Source of the DNA: Uliginosibacterium paludis
Lineage (GTDB): Bacteria; Pseudomonadota; Gammaproteobacteria; Burkholderiales; Rhodocyclaceae
Direction: 5' to 3'
NCBI RefSeq assembly: GCF_039631355.1
Contig: NZ_JBDIVF010000008.1
Location: 1 to 64,000 of the forward strand
Length of the DNA: 64,000 bases
In this document: positions 42,215 through 50,919 of the stretch, one piece after another
How the letters are laid out: each line of letters starts with the position of its first letter
Position numbering within the stretch: position 1 is the first letter of the stretch
Program-made: the position numbers and the translations under genes
The notes under the pieces: generated by a model
What the model was told of the DNA's origin: nothing
What the model saw: the letters and a program-made list of their open reading frames with translations, nothing else
Databases searched by the model: none

Positions 42215-42858
42215 GCGCCTCCCAGAGCGTCAAGCTTGGTCTGCAGCATGCCGCGGAAGGCAGGATTCCGGGTGTCACTGGCCTTGGCTGCGTCGAGCGC
42301 CAGCCTGTAGGCAGCGCGGGCGTCATCCTTCTTGCCCTGGGCAAACAGGATGTCACCCCGCAGATCAGCGTAGCGCGCGGCAAACCCTGCATCCGGGGCA
42401 GCCTGCAGCGTGGCCAGCGCGGCATCGAATTCCTTGGCATCCAGTTGCAGCGCAGCCAGACGCAAACGCGCAAGATCGATGAGCAGCGGATCTGCCTTGC
42501 TCGCAACCAGCCATTCATAACGGCCGCGCGCGGCCTTGCTGTCACCCGCTTCGATCGCTGTCTGGGCGGCCTGCATCACCCCCAGGGCCGCAGCCGTCGT
42601 GGAGGCGTGTTTCTTGATCAGTTCGTCAGCCAGCACGGCGACCTTGCCACCATCCTTTGCCTCGGCAGCCTGAGCCAGCGCGCCGTAAATCGCGCCCGCC
42701 TCGACCGCCTGCTTGTTGTCGTACCAGCGCCAGCCCTGCACGCCGGCGACGGCAACGGCAACCGCCAGGACAATACCGCCGACGATGTTGCCGTTCTTTT
42801 CCCACCAGGCCTTGATGGCCGAGAGCTGTTCCTGTTCTTCGAGGTCGTACGCTGCCAT
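42211..42858 (-). CDS. yfgM: YfgM family tetratricopeptide protein
   Basis: An ancillary SecYEG-translocon protein with one membrane anchor and a periplasmic TPR domain. In E. coli YfgM works with PpiD in handing over exported proteins. The 215-residue protein has a cytoplasmic N-terminus (AAYDLEEQEQLSAIKAWWEK), a membrane helix at about 24-42 and Ala-rich helical TPR repeats to the end. It lies between hisS and bamB, as in E. coli, and overlaps bamB by four bases. Confidence 0.92.
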   Translation of the reverse strand: MAAYDLEEQEQLSAIKAWWEKNGNIVGGIVLAVAVAVAGVQGWRWYDNKQAVEAGAIYGALAQAAEAKDGGKVAVLADELIKKHASTTAAALGVMQAAQTAIEAGDSKAARGRYEWLVASKADPLLIDLARLRLAALQLDAKEFDAALATLQAAPDAGFAARYADLRGDILFAQGKKDDARAAYRLALDAAKASDTRNPAFRGMLQTKLDALGGA

Positions 42859-42892
42859 GTGCTTGTTCTTTCGTCAGTGATTCAAATGATTC

Positions 42893-44182
42893 TCAGCCGG
42901 CCTGCTCATCGGTGCCGTAAAGGTGGTCCGCCAGCAAACCTACCAGCTCTTCCGGTGTCACGGCAATCTGCTCGCCGCCGTCGCGAAGGGGCTTGAGCGA
43001 AACCTTGCCGGCCGCAGCTTCGTCATCGCCCACGATGACGGCATATGCTGCGCCCGAGGCGTCAGCCTTTTTCATCTGCGACTTGAAGCTGCCACCACCG
43101 CAATGGAAGACGGCGGAAAAGCCGGCGCTGCGGATCTCTTCACCCACGCGGAAAGCAAAGGGCTGCGCCTTGTCACCCTGGTGCACGAGGTAGACGTCCG
43201 GACTGGAAAGACGCCCGGTATCGAGCCCTTCCTGCCACATCAGCATCACGCGCTCCATGCCCATCGCGAAACCGCACGCCGGAGCCGCCTTGCCCCCGAG
43301 CTGCTCGATCAGACCGTCGTACCGGCCGCCGGCACAGAAGGTGGCCTGCGCCCCCAGACGGGTCGTCGTCCATTCGAACACGGTGCGGTTGTAGTAGTCC
43401 AGCCCGCGCACCAGGCGCGGATTGATACGGTACGGCACAGCCGCCTCGCGAAGCAGCGCCTGGACTGCCTCGAAGTGTTTCAGCGACTCTTCGCCGAGGT
43501 ACTCCAGCAGTCGGGGCGCACCTTCGACGATTTCCTGCAGCGCAGGATTCTTGGTGTCGAGCACGCGCAGGGGATTGGTGTGAAGACGGCGCCTGCCATC
43601 CTCGTCAAGCTGATCCTGATAGCGCTCCAGATAGGCGATCAGCGCCTGCCGGTGCTCGGCCCGCTCCGAAGCATCGCCGAGGGAATTGAGTTCGAGCGAC
43701 ACATCCTCGAGCCCGAGGTCGTCCCACAGACGACGGCACATCACGATGTGTTCGGCATCCACATCCGGGCCGGCGAAGCCGAGCGCCTCGACACCGACCT
43801 GATGGAACTGCCGGTAGCGCCCCTTCTGGGGGCGCTCGTGGCGGAACATCGGCCCGCTGTAATACAGGCGCTGAGGGTTCTGGAAGATCAGGTTGTGCTC
43901 GATCACCGAGCGCACGCAGGAGGCCGTGCCCTCCGGGCGCATCGTGAGCTGCTCGCCGTTGAGGCGATCTTCGAAGGAATACATTTCCTTCTCGACAATA
44001 TCGGTGTGTTCGCCCACGCCGCGCGAAAACAGCTTGGTGTACTCAACGATGGGGGTACGGATCGGCCGGTAGCCATAGCTCTTGAGCCAGTCACGCACGA
44101 TTTCTTCAAAGGCTTCCCAGCGCTCCGCCTCGTCGGGGAGCAGGTCGTTCATGCCCCGGACGCCTTGCAGTTTGTTGCTCAT
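42893..44182 (-). CDS. hisS: Histidyl-tRNA synthetase
   Basis: HisS charges tRNA-His with histidine. The 429-residue class II synthetase begins KLQGVRGMNDLLPDEAERW. Motif 2 is seen in MFRHERPQKGRYRQFHQ, the histidine-specific HisA motif in LVRGLDYYNRTVFEW and motif 3 in GFAMGMERVML. A C-terminal anticodon-binding domain is present. This is the true synthetase, in contrast to the HisZ paralogue encoded about 7 kb away. It follows ispG by three bases. Confidence 0.98.
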   Translation of the reverse strand: MSNKLQGVRGMNDLLPDEAERWEAFEEIVRDWLKSYGYRPIRTPIVEYTKLFSRGVGEHTDIVEKEMYSFEDRLNGEQLTMRPEGTASCVRSVIEHNLIFQNPQRLYYSGPMFRHERPQKGRYRQFHQVGVEALGFAGPDVDAEHIVMCRRLWDDLGLEDVSLELNSLGDASERAEHRQALIAYLERYQDQLDEDGRRRLHTNPLRVLDTKNPALQEIVEGAPRLLEYLGEESLKHFEAVQALLREAAVPYRINPRLVRGLDYYNRTVFEWTTTRLGAQATFCAGGRYDGLIEQLGGKAAPACGFAMGMERVMLMWQEGLDTGRLSSPDVYLVHQGDKAQPFAFRVGEEIRSAGFSAVFHCGGGSFKSQMKKADASGAAYAVIVGDDEAAAGKVSLKPLRDGGEQIAVTPEELVGLLADHLYGTDEQAG

Positions 44183-44185
44183 CGA

Positions 44186-45436
44186 TCAGATCTTCTTGGT
44201 GTATTTGGTGGCCACGTAATCATCGAGGATCGCGCGGAATTCGGCGGCGATGTTGTCGCCACGCAGGGTCATGGCTTTCTGGCCGTCGATGAAGACCGGC
44301 GCCGCAGGCGTCTCACCCGTGCCCGGCAGGGAGATGCCGATGTTGGCATGCTTGCTCTCGCCCGGGCCATTGACCACGCAGCCCATCACGGCCAGGGTGA
44401 GGTTTTCCACGCCATCATACTGCTCGCGCCAGACGGGCATTTGCTCGCGCACATAGCTTTGCACGCTTTGAGCCAGTTCCTGGAAGAAGGTGCTGGTGGT
44501 GCGACCGCAGCCTGGGCAGGCCGTCACCATCGGCGTAAAGGCGCGCAAACCCATGCTCTGCAGGATTTCCTGCGCCACGATGACTTCCTGGGTGCGCGAG
44601 GCGCCGGGCTCCGGCGTCAGTGACACGCGGATGGTGTCGCCGATGCCCTCCTGCAGCAGCACGCCCAGTGCCGCCGTGGAGGACACGATGCCCTTGCTGC
44701 CCATCCCCGCTTCGGTGAGCCCGAGGTGCAGCGGATAGTCGCTGCGGCGGGCAAGCTCGCGGTAGGTCGCAATGAGATCCTGAACGCTGGAGACCTTGCA
44801 CGAGAGGATGATCCGGTCGCCGGGCAGGCCCACATCTTCTGCCGCACGGGCCGATTCGAGTGCCGAAACGATCAGCGCTTCGCGCATCACCGCACTGACA
44901 TCCCAAGGCTCGGCGCGCTGCGCATTGAGGTCCATCATCCGTGCCAGCACGGACTGATCCAGACTGCCCCAGTTCACGCCGATACGCACCGGCTTGTCGT
45001 ACCGGCAGGCCAGCTCGACGATCTGCGCGAACTGCGCATCGCGCTTCTGCCCCTGCCCCACATTGCCGGGATTGATCCGGTATTTGGCGAGGAGTTGCGC
45101 GCACTCGGGATTGTCGGTCAGCAGCTTGTGGCCGTTGTAGTGGAAGTCACCAATGATCGGCACTTCCATGTTCATCTTCGCCAGCTGCTCGACGATCTTC
45201 GGCACGGCCTTGGCCGACTCGTCGTTATTGACCGTGATCCGCACCAGCTCCGAACCGGCGCGCGCCAGTTGCGCGATCTGGATCGCGGTAGCGACATGAT
45301 CGGCCGTATCGGTGTTGGTCATCGACTGCACGACGATCGGCGCGCCCGAGCCAACCGAGACACGCCCGATCCGAACCTGACGTGTCAGCTTGCGAGGCTG
45401 CGCGCTCGCCGGGGAAGTTTCCTGCTTCATGTTCAT
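44186..45436 (-). CDS. ispG: (E)-4-hydroxy-3-methylbut-2-enyl-diphosphate synthase
   Basis: IspG (GcpE) makes HMBPP from methylerythritol cyclodiphosphate in the non-mevalonate isoprenoid pathway, using a 4Fe-4S cluster. The 416-residue protein has the barrel start PIVVQSMTNTDTAD. The cluster cysteines lie in ACPGCGRTT and MGCVVNGPGESKHANIG. The length, longer than E. coli IspG, is usual for betaproteobacteria. An alternative ATG lies two codons in. It follows rodZ by four bases, an order also seen in E. coli (rlmN-pilW-rodZ-ispG-hisS). Confidence 0.97.
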   Translation of the reverse strand: MNMKQETSPASAQPRKLTRQVRIGRVSVGSGAPIVVQSMTNTDTADHVATAIQIAQLARAGSELVRITVNNDESAKAVPKIVEQLAKMNMEVPIIGDFHYNGHKLLTDNPECAQLLAKYRINPGNVGQGQKRDAQFAQIVELACRYDKPVRIGVNWGSLDQSVLARMMDLNAQRAEPWDVSAVMREALIVSALESARAAEDVGLPGDRIILSCKVSSVQDLIATYRELARRSDYPLHLGLTEAGMGSKGIVSSTAALGVLLQEGIGDTIRVSLTPEPGASRTQEVIVAQEILQSMGLRAFTPMVTACPGCGRTTSTFFQELAQSVQSYVREQMPVWREQYDGVENLTLAVMGCVVNGPGESKHANIGISLPGTGETPAAPVFIDGQKAMTLRGDNIAAEFRAILDDYVATKYTKKI

Positions 45437-45440
45437 CCTG

Positions 45441-46382
45441 TTACTTCACGCTGATCCGTGCCACATCACCCCGCGTCACGGACTTGAGGTCCACCGGCAC
45501 GCCCTTCCAGCTCAGCCGGACCTGCGGTGCATTGCCGATCACCATGTCGAAAGGCGGCGTACCCTGAATCTCCTGCGTACTGCCTGCGGTATTCAGACGG
45601 GCAAAGACGGTCTTGCCACTGCCATCCTTCACTTCGACCCAGGAATCTCCGTCGAAATTGAACAACAGTCGCGGCAAGCCGCTTGCCTCCTCCGCAGTGA
45701 CCGGCGCGGGTGCGGGGGCTGCCGATGAAGCCGCTGCTGCCGCGGGCGCAGAAGCGACCGCCGCCGGCGCAGACGCCGCAACCTCCGCAGGCGCACTGAC
45801 GGCAGGCGCTGCCGCGCTCATCGCCGGCGCGGGGGCGGATTCGGCCACCGCAGCCGGCTGGACGACGGAAACAGCACTCGCCGCAGCAGGCGCCTCGGCG
45901 GCGGCCAGCACCTGGCTGGCCGACTCGAGCAGACGCTGGTCCTCGCGCGCTTCGAACCAGCCGTAATGCCAGCCCGAGCCCAGAATGATCAGCAACAGGA
46001 GGACCAGAAACACGGCCGGCAACGCCGAGAAGCGCCGCGCGCCCTGCATCGGCATCTGACCCAGACCGGAACCGATGGCCCGCTCGGAGGCCTCGTCGAT
46101 GACGAAGCGGTCGCCTTGCGGCGCTTCCGTCAGGAACAGGGCCGGATCGAGATCCAGAAAGCGCGCATAGTTCCTGACGAAGCCGCGGGCAAAGGTCTGC
46201 CCCGGCAACACGCTCAGATCACCGCGTTCAATCGCTTCGATCTGCCGTACGGTCAGCTTCAGGTGCGCCGATACCTGGCCCAGCGACAAGCCGCGTGCTT
46301 CCCGGGCCTGCCGAAGCAGATCCCATACATTGTCTTCGTCATCCTGCCCGGGTTCGAGCATGTCCGGATTCACGTCGCTCAC
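45441..46382 (-). CDS. rodZ: Cell-shape protein RodZ
   Basis: RodZ links MreB filaments to the inner membrane and helps define rod shape. The 313-residue protein has an N-terminal helix-turn-helix domain (about 20-90: LLRQAREARGLSLGQVSAHL and GFVRNYARFLDLDP) and a membrane helix (about 107-128). A periplasmic Ala/Pro/Val-rich linker follows, then a C-terminal DUF4115 domain with FNFDGDSWVEVKDGSGKTVF. The start is GTG and overlaps the pilF stop codon (GTGA). Confidence 0.94.
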   Translation of the reverse strand: MSDVNPDMLEPGQDDEDNVWDLLRQAREARGLSLGQVSAHLKLTVRQIEAIERGDLSVLPGQTFARGFVRNYARFLDLDPALFLTEAPQGDRFVIDEASERAIGSGLGQMPMQGARRFSALPAVFLVLLLLIILGSGWHYGWFEAREDQRLLESASQVLAAAEAPAAASAVSVVQPAAVAESAPAPAMSAAAPAVSAPAEVAASAPAAVASAPAAAAASSAAPAPAPVTAEEASGLPRLLFNFDGDSWVEVKDGSGKTVFARLNTAGSTQEIQGTPPFDMVIGNAPQVRLSWKGVPVDLKSVTRGDVARISVK

Positions 46383-47188
46383 TCGAATTTCCCTTGCAGG
46401 TAGGCCTGGTATTCGGAGGACTCGGGGAACTCCTTGCGCAGCCGGGATCCGAGGTCATTCACATTCGCTTCGTTCCCCAGCCGCCGCTCGATCCGTGCTG
46501 CCAGCCACAATACCGAGGCATCGCTCACCCGCATGACCTTGAGGGCCTGGTCGATCCACTTCTTGGCCCCCAGGTTCTTGCCCATCCGGTAACTGATCTG
46601 CGCCAGATTGATGGCGGCGCGTGCATTGCCTTCATCGGCCTGCATCGCCCGCAGGAAGCGCGCTTCTGCGCCGGCATCATCCTTCATGCGCAGCAGGCAC
46701 AGCCCCGCGTTGGTCCAGGCCCGTGTCGGGCGAGCATAGTAAGGATTGCGAGCGGCCTGCTCGATACGCGGCAAGCCCTCCGCCTCCTTGCCCTGCGAGC
46801 AGAGATACCATCCGTAGGCATTGTTGACTTCCGGGTCGCCGGGTGCGAGTCGATAGGCCTGTTCGAATGCAGGGCCTGCGTACTGGTATTGCTCCTGCTC
46901 GGCATAGATCAGAGCCATCAGCATATGGGCGGGCGCGTAAGTGGCGTCCGACGCGATGGCGGCGCGCGCTTCATCCAGCGCCACGCCGTTCCGGCCGCTC
47001 TGCATGTAGGCAGAGCCCAGCTCCACGTGAACCCGTGCGGCACGCTGCCCGGCCGTGGTGGCAGGCAACTCTGCCACCGAGCGCTGCGGCTCGGCCGGCA
47101 TCACGCTGCCGGTTCCGGGATTGACGCAAGCGGCCAGCAGGGCGCTGGCCATCAGGAGGACTGCGAGCCTCGACATTTTTCCGGTCAT
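46379..47188 (-). CDS. pilF: Type IV pilus biogenesis lipoprotein PilF/PilW
   Basis: PilF is the outer-membrane pilotin needed to assemble the PilQ secretin. The 269-residue precursor has a lipoprotein signal with lipobox LAAC (Cys21 in ASALLAACVNPG). It continues with TPR repeats, for example VHVELGSAYMQSGRNGVALDEA and AYGWYLCSQGKEAEGL. I start at the ATG seven bases after AGAGG; the codon just before it is TTG, also open. The gene overlaps rlmN by one base and rodZ by four. Confidence 0.92.
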   Translation of the reverse strand: MTGKMSRLAVLLMASALLAACVNPGTGSVMPAEPQRSVAELPATTAGQRAARVHVELGSAYMQSGRNGVALDEARAAIASDATYAPAHMLMALIYAEQEQYQYAGPAFEQAYRLAPGDPEVNNAYGWYLCSQGKEAEGLPRIEQAARNPYYARPTRAWTNAGLCLLRMKDDAGAEARFLRAMQADEGNARAAINLAQISYRMGKNLGAKKWIDQALKVMRVSDASVLWLAARIERRLGNEANVNDLGSRLRKEFPESSEYQAYLQGKFE

Positions 47189-48276
47189 CAACGTACCTCT
47201 TTGAGTGTTAGGACGCGCTTGCCCGTGCGCCTCGTTTTGTCCTGAACCTGACCAGCCAGCTGGCCGCAGGCCGCATCGACGTCATCCCCGCGGGTCTTGC
47301 GCGTGGTCGTCACGATACCGGCGTCATTGAGCAGTTGCGAAAAACGCCTGACAACCGGGCCGGAAGAGCGACGGAATCCGGAATCCGGGAAGGGATTGAA
47401 CGGGATGAGGTTGAACTTGCAGGGTACTTCACGGGCAATGTCGATGAGCTGCCGCAGATGTTCATCGCCATCATTGATGCCTTCGAGCATGATGTATTCG
47501 AAGGTCACGAAGTCGCGCGGCGCGCGGTCGAGATAGCGGTTGCAGGCAGCAAGGAGTTCCTTGAGCGGGTATTTCCGGTTGATCGGCACGAGGCGGTCGC
47601 GCAGCGCGTCGTTGGGCGCATGCAGGGACACTGCCAGCGCTACCGGACACTCCTCGCGCAGGCGATCCATGGCCGGCACGATGCCCGAGGTGGAGACCGT
47701 CACCCGGCGACGCGAGAGCCCGTAGGCATGATCGTCCAGCATCAGCCTGAGCGCGGACACCACATTGTCGAAATTCGCCAGCGGCTCGCCCATGCCCATC
47801 ATCACCACATTGCTGATGATGCGCTCGCCGTTGGGCTCGGCACCGAGCAGGCGATTCGCCAGCCAGAGCTGACCGATGATTTCGGCAGCCGTGAGGTTGC
47901 GATTGAAGCCCTGTTTGCCGGTCGAGCAGAACGCGCAGTCGAGCGCACAGCCAGCCTGCGAGGAAACACACAGCGTGCCGCGCGTGGCCTCGGGGATATA
48001 GACCGTCTCGACCGCATTGCCGTTGCCGACATCCATGAGCCACTTCCGGGTGCCGTCGGACGAGACGTTGTCACGCACCGGCACGGGCGGCTGCACACAG
48101 GCGATGTCCTTGAGCTGGGCGCGCAGGCTCTTGGCCACATCGGTCATCGCATCGAAGTCGGTTTCGCCGAAACGATGCACCCAGCGCAGAATCTGGCGGG
48201 CACGGAAAGGCTTCTCGCCGCGTTCGGCGAACCAGGCGATCAGGCTGTCTGCATCGAAATCGAGAAGGTTCTGCAT
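47188..48276 (-). CDS. rlmN: Dual-specificity 23S rRNA/tRNA (adenine-C2)-methyltransferase RlmN
   Basis: RlmN is a radical-SAM enzyme that methylates C2 of A2503 in 23S rRNA and A37 of some tRNAs. The 362-residue protein has the cluster motif CALDCAFC (Cys110, Cys114, Cys117). MMGMGEPLANFDNV, VTVSTSGIVPAMDRL and ALAVSLHAPND are classic family segments, and the catalytic cysteine region near the end (AACGQLAG) is intact. It lies between ndk and pilF, a widespread order. Confidence 0.97.
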   Translation of the reverse strand: MQNLLDFDADSLIAWFAERGEKPFRARQILRWVHRFGETDFDAMTDVAKSLRAQLKDIACVQPPVPVRDNVSSDGTRKWLMDVGNGNAVETVYIPEATRGTLCVSSQAGCALDCAFCSTGKQGFNRNLTAAEIIGQLWLANRLLGAEPNGERIISNVVMMGMGEPLANFDNVVSALRLMLDDHAYGLSRRRVTVSTSGIVPAMDRLREECPVALAVSLHAPNDALRDRLVPINRKYPLKELLAACNRYLDRAPRDFVTFEYIMLEGINDGDEHLRQLIDIAREVPCKFNLIPFNPFPDSGFRRSSGPVVRRFSQLLNDAGIVTTTRKTRGDDVDAACGQLAGQVQDKTRRTGKRVLTLKEVR

Positions 48277-48325
48277 GGGTCTTGAATCCGGTCCGGCGCG
48301 ACGAAGGCGCCGGACCTGTTGATGC

Positions 48326-48751
48326 TTATCGGCTGTAAACGTTCATTCCGGGGAAGAAGAAAGCCACTTCCACCGCAGCGGTTTCCGGCGCGTCGGAACC
48401 GTGCACCGCGTTTGCATCGATCGAGTCCGCAAAGTCGGCGCGGATCGTGCCGGGCGCAGCCTTCTTCGGATCGGTCGCGCCCATCAGCTCACGATTCTTT
48501 GCAATGGCGCCTTCACCTTCGAGCACCTGGATCATCACCGGGCCCGAAATCATGAAATTCACCAGATCCTTGTAGAAGGGGCGTTCCTTGTGCACAGCAT
48601 AGAACTGTCCGGCTTCCAGCGCGGACAGCTGCACCAGCTTGGCCGCGACGACCTTCAGCCCTGCATCCTCGAAGCGCTGGTAGATCTTGCCGATCACGTT
48701 CTTCGCGACAGCATCGGGCTTGATGATGGACAGGGTACGTTCAATTGCCAT
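48326..48751 (-). CDS. ndk: Nucleoside diphosphate kinase
   Basis: Ndk equilibrates nucleoside di- and triphosphates through a phospho-histidine. The 141-residue protein starts MAIERTLSIIKPDAVAKN and has the catalytic His117 in NAVHGSDAPE, plus RPFYKDLVNFMISGPV. Length and motifs are canonical. It heads the minus-strand array of rlmN, pilF, rodZ, ispG and hisS. No clear promoter could be fixed upstream. Confidence 0.98.
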   Translation of the reverse strand: MAIERTLSIIKPDAVAKNVIGKIYQRFEDAGLKVVAAKLVQLSALEAGQFYAVHKERPFYKDLVNFMISGPVMIQVLEGEGAIAKNRELMGATDPKKAAPGTIRADFADSIDANAVHGSDAPETAAVEVAFFFPGMNVYSR

Positions 48752-48863
48752 GTTTCTCTCCGTGGTTCTGGGGCACGAGGCCTAAGTTGTTGTTGTCAAA
48801 ACCGCTTATTTTATCAGCAGACGCCCCGCCCTGCCCGGGCTAATTGAACCCGGACGCAACACA

Positions 48864-48901
48864 CCGGCGCGCACTCACCCCCGCCGGAGAGTGCGCGCCG
48901 G
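48864..48901 (+). other. Strong GC hairpin in the leader of the orphan histidine kinase
   Basis: CCGGCGCGCACTC (48864-48876) and GAGTGCGCGCCGG (48889-48901) form a perfect 13-bp stem with a 12-base loop, 34 bases before the kinase start codon. There is no T run. It could be a Rho-dependent stop for an upstream transcript, a protein-binding palindrome or a 5'-UTR structure. Confidence 0.55.
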
Positions 48902-48934
48902 GCCCAGGCCCCGGCCGCACGCTAACATCACGGC

Positions 48935-50917
48935 ATGAACTCCGACGAGCTCCCCTCAGGCGCGGCACAAGGCGCCCGCACCGGCATCTGGTTCTGGCGC
49001 CTGCCTGCCCTCGCCATCGCAGCCCTAGTTGCGGTCATCTCGCTGTTCCTGTGGTTCGGGCTGCGTCAGGAGCATGAAGAACGCCGCGCAGCCCTGGTCA
49101 GCGACACGCTGTGGATGGAGCAGAACCTGCGCTACCACTTCGAGAGCACCGTCGACCAGCTCGCCCGGATCGGCAACGAGTTCGGCGTTGGGGGCGAACT
49201 GCACTCGGAAGCCGCCCAGGACAAGGTGCGCGAACTGCTCCAGGGCGACTCCGGCCTCTTTGCCATCCTCTGGCTCAACTCCGACGGACAGATGCTGAGC
49301 ACCCTGCCGGCCAGTGCGGCCCCGGTCCAGCTGAGCCGGGAGCACCCGGTCGCCATCGGGCGGGCACGCACGCTTAACCGCCCGTCCTATGCCCACCCCT
49401 ACAAGCAGGACGACGGCCTGTGGATGCTCGAGGTCGTACTGCCGGTCTTCGGCGCGAACGACTTCAACGGCTATGCCGTCGGCGTATTCTCGCTCTCCCG
49501 CGTACTGGAAAAACACGTTCCCTGGTGGTTTGCCGAACGCTACCGGATCACGTTCAGCGACGATTTCGACAACGAACTGGCCACCACCACCCGCGCGGAG
49601 TCACCAGGCGACAGCCAGAGTTTCGGCGTGAGCTTCGACCAGATGGGCGGACTGGGCATCCGGGTCGAATCCTACCGGGCCACCACCCGGCTCATGCCCT
49701 CCATCGTCGTAGGTGTGCTGCTGGCTTTCACGCTGATCCTGACCTGGAGCCTGTGGACGCTGCGAAACCGCATGCTCCGGCTGCAGGAAACCGAAACCGC
49801 CTTGCGGCGCGAGCACGCCTTCCGCCTCGCACTCGAACGCTCGACCCTGGTCGGCATGCGTGCCCGCAACCTGGCGGGGCGCATCACCCATGTCAACGCC
49901 GCGTTCTGCCGCATGGTCGGCTGGCCGACCGAAGCGCTCGTCGGCCGGGCAGAGCCGATGCCGTTCTGGCCCGAAGGCGAGGAGGAACCCCGCCTCCCGG
50001 TCGCCGACGTGGCAGGCGGCACCACACCCAGCCCACACACCTACGAGGCGCGCTTCGTTCATCGTGACGGCAGACTCCTGGATCTGATGATTTACGAAGC
50101 CCCGCTGATCGACGCGAACGGCGTCCACACTGGCTGGGTCGGCTCGATGCTCGACATCACCGAGCGCAAGCGCGCCGAAGCCCTGGCACGCGACCAGCAG
50201 GAACAGCTCGAATCCACCGCCCGACTCGTCACCATGGGCGAAATGGCCTCCACCCTGGCCCACGAACTCAATCAACCCCTCTCCGCCATCGCCAGCTACA
50301 GCGCCGGCTGCCTCAACGCGCTCAAGGCCGGGCGCTATGACGAACGGCAATTCACCGACATTCTCGGCAAGATCAACCATCAGGCCCAGCGCGCCGGCAA
50401 GATCATCCATCGCATTTACGGTTTCGTACGCCGCAGCGAGTCCCGACGCGACAAGATGAACGCCAACGCAGCCGTGCTGGAGGCCACCGGACTGCTGGAA
50501 GCAGAGTCCCTGCGCCGCAAGGTGCGCATGCAGATCGAGTTGGCCATGGACCTGCCTGCGGTCTACGGGGATCGGGTCATGATCGAGCAGGTCATGGTCA
50601 ATCTGATCCGCAACGGCATGGACGCGATGCGCGAAACGCCCGAAGACCAACGCGTGCTGAGCATTCACAGCCGGAGCATCCAGGGCGGCATCCGGATTGC
50701 AGTAGAAGACCGGGGCAGCGGCATCCGGCCCGAAATCGCGGACCGCCTCTTCGACTCCTTCTTCACGACCAAGCCCGAAGGCATGGGCATGGGGCTCAAG
50801 ATCTGCCGCTCGATAGCCGAGCAGCACAATGGCCGCCTCTGGTTCGAAGCCGCCCCGGCAGGCGGCACCTGCTTCTTCCTGCAACTGCCGACCGGCAAGC
50901 CGGAAGACGGGCAGTAA
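48935..50917 (+). CDS. Membrane-bound PAS sensor histidine kinase (orphan)
   Basis: A 660-residue sensor kinase. It has a membrane helix at about 15-37 and a periplasmic sensor region of about 200 residues (RRAALVSDTLWMEQNLRYHF, a CHASE/Cache-like helical start). A second helix lies at about 250-270, followed by a PAS domain (about 285-410, ending GWVGSMLDITERKRAE). A HisKA domain holds His443 in LAHELNQPLSAIASY, and the HATPase_c domain has MVNLIRNGMDAM, DRGSGI and GMGMGLKICRSI. The pattern resembles the DctB/FixL family. No response regulator gene is adjacent. The start lacks a good ribosome-binding site. It ends two bases from the convergent tilS. Confidence 0.9.
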   Translation: MNSDELPSGAAQGARTGIWFWRLPALAIAALVAVISLFLWFGLRQEHEERRAALVSDTLWMEQNLRYHFESTVDQLARIGNEFGVGGELHSEAAQDKVRELLQGDSGLFAILWLNSDGQMLSTLPASAAPVQLSREHPVAIGRARTLNRPSYAHPYKQDDGLWMLEVVLPVFGANDFNGYAVGVFSLSRVLEKHVPWWFAERYRITFSDDFDNELATTTRAESPGDSQSFGVSFDQMGGLGIRVESYRATTRLMPSIVVGVLLAFTLILTWSLWTLRNRMLRLQETETALRREHAFRLALERSTLVGMRARNLAGRITHVNAAFCRMVGWPTEALVGRAEPMPFWPEGEEEPRLPVADVAGGTTPSPHTYEARFVHRDGRLLDLMIYEAPLIDANGVHTGWVGSMLDITERKRAEALARDQQEQLESTARLVTMGEMASTLAHELNQPLSAIASYSAGCLNALKAGRYDERQFTDILGKINHQAQRAGKIIHRIYGFVRRSESRRDKMNANAAVLEATGLLEAESLRRKVRMQIELAMDLPAVYGDRVMIEQVMVNLIRNGMDAMRETPEDQRVLSIHSRSIQGGIRIAVEDRGSGIRPEIADRLFDSFFTTKPEGMGMGLKICRSIAEQHNGRLWFEAAPAGGTCFFLQLPTGKPEDGQ

Positions 50918-50919
50918 GC

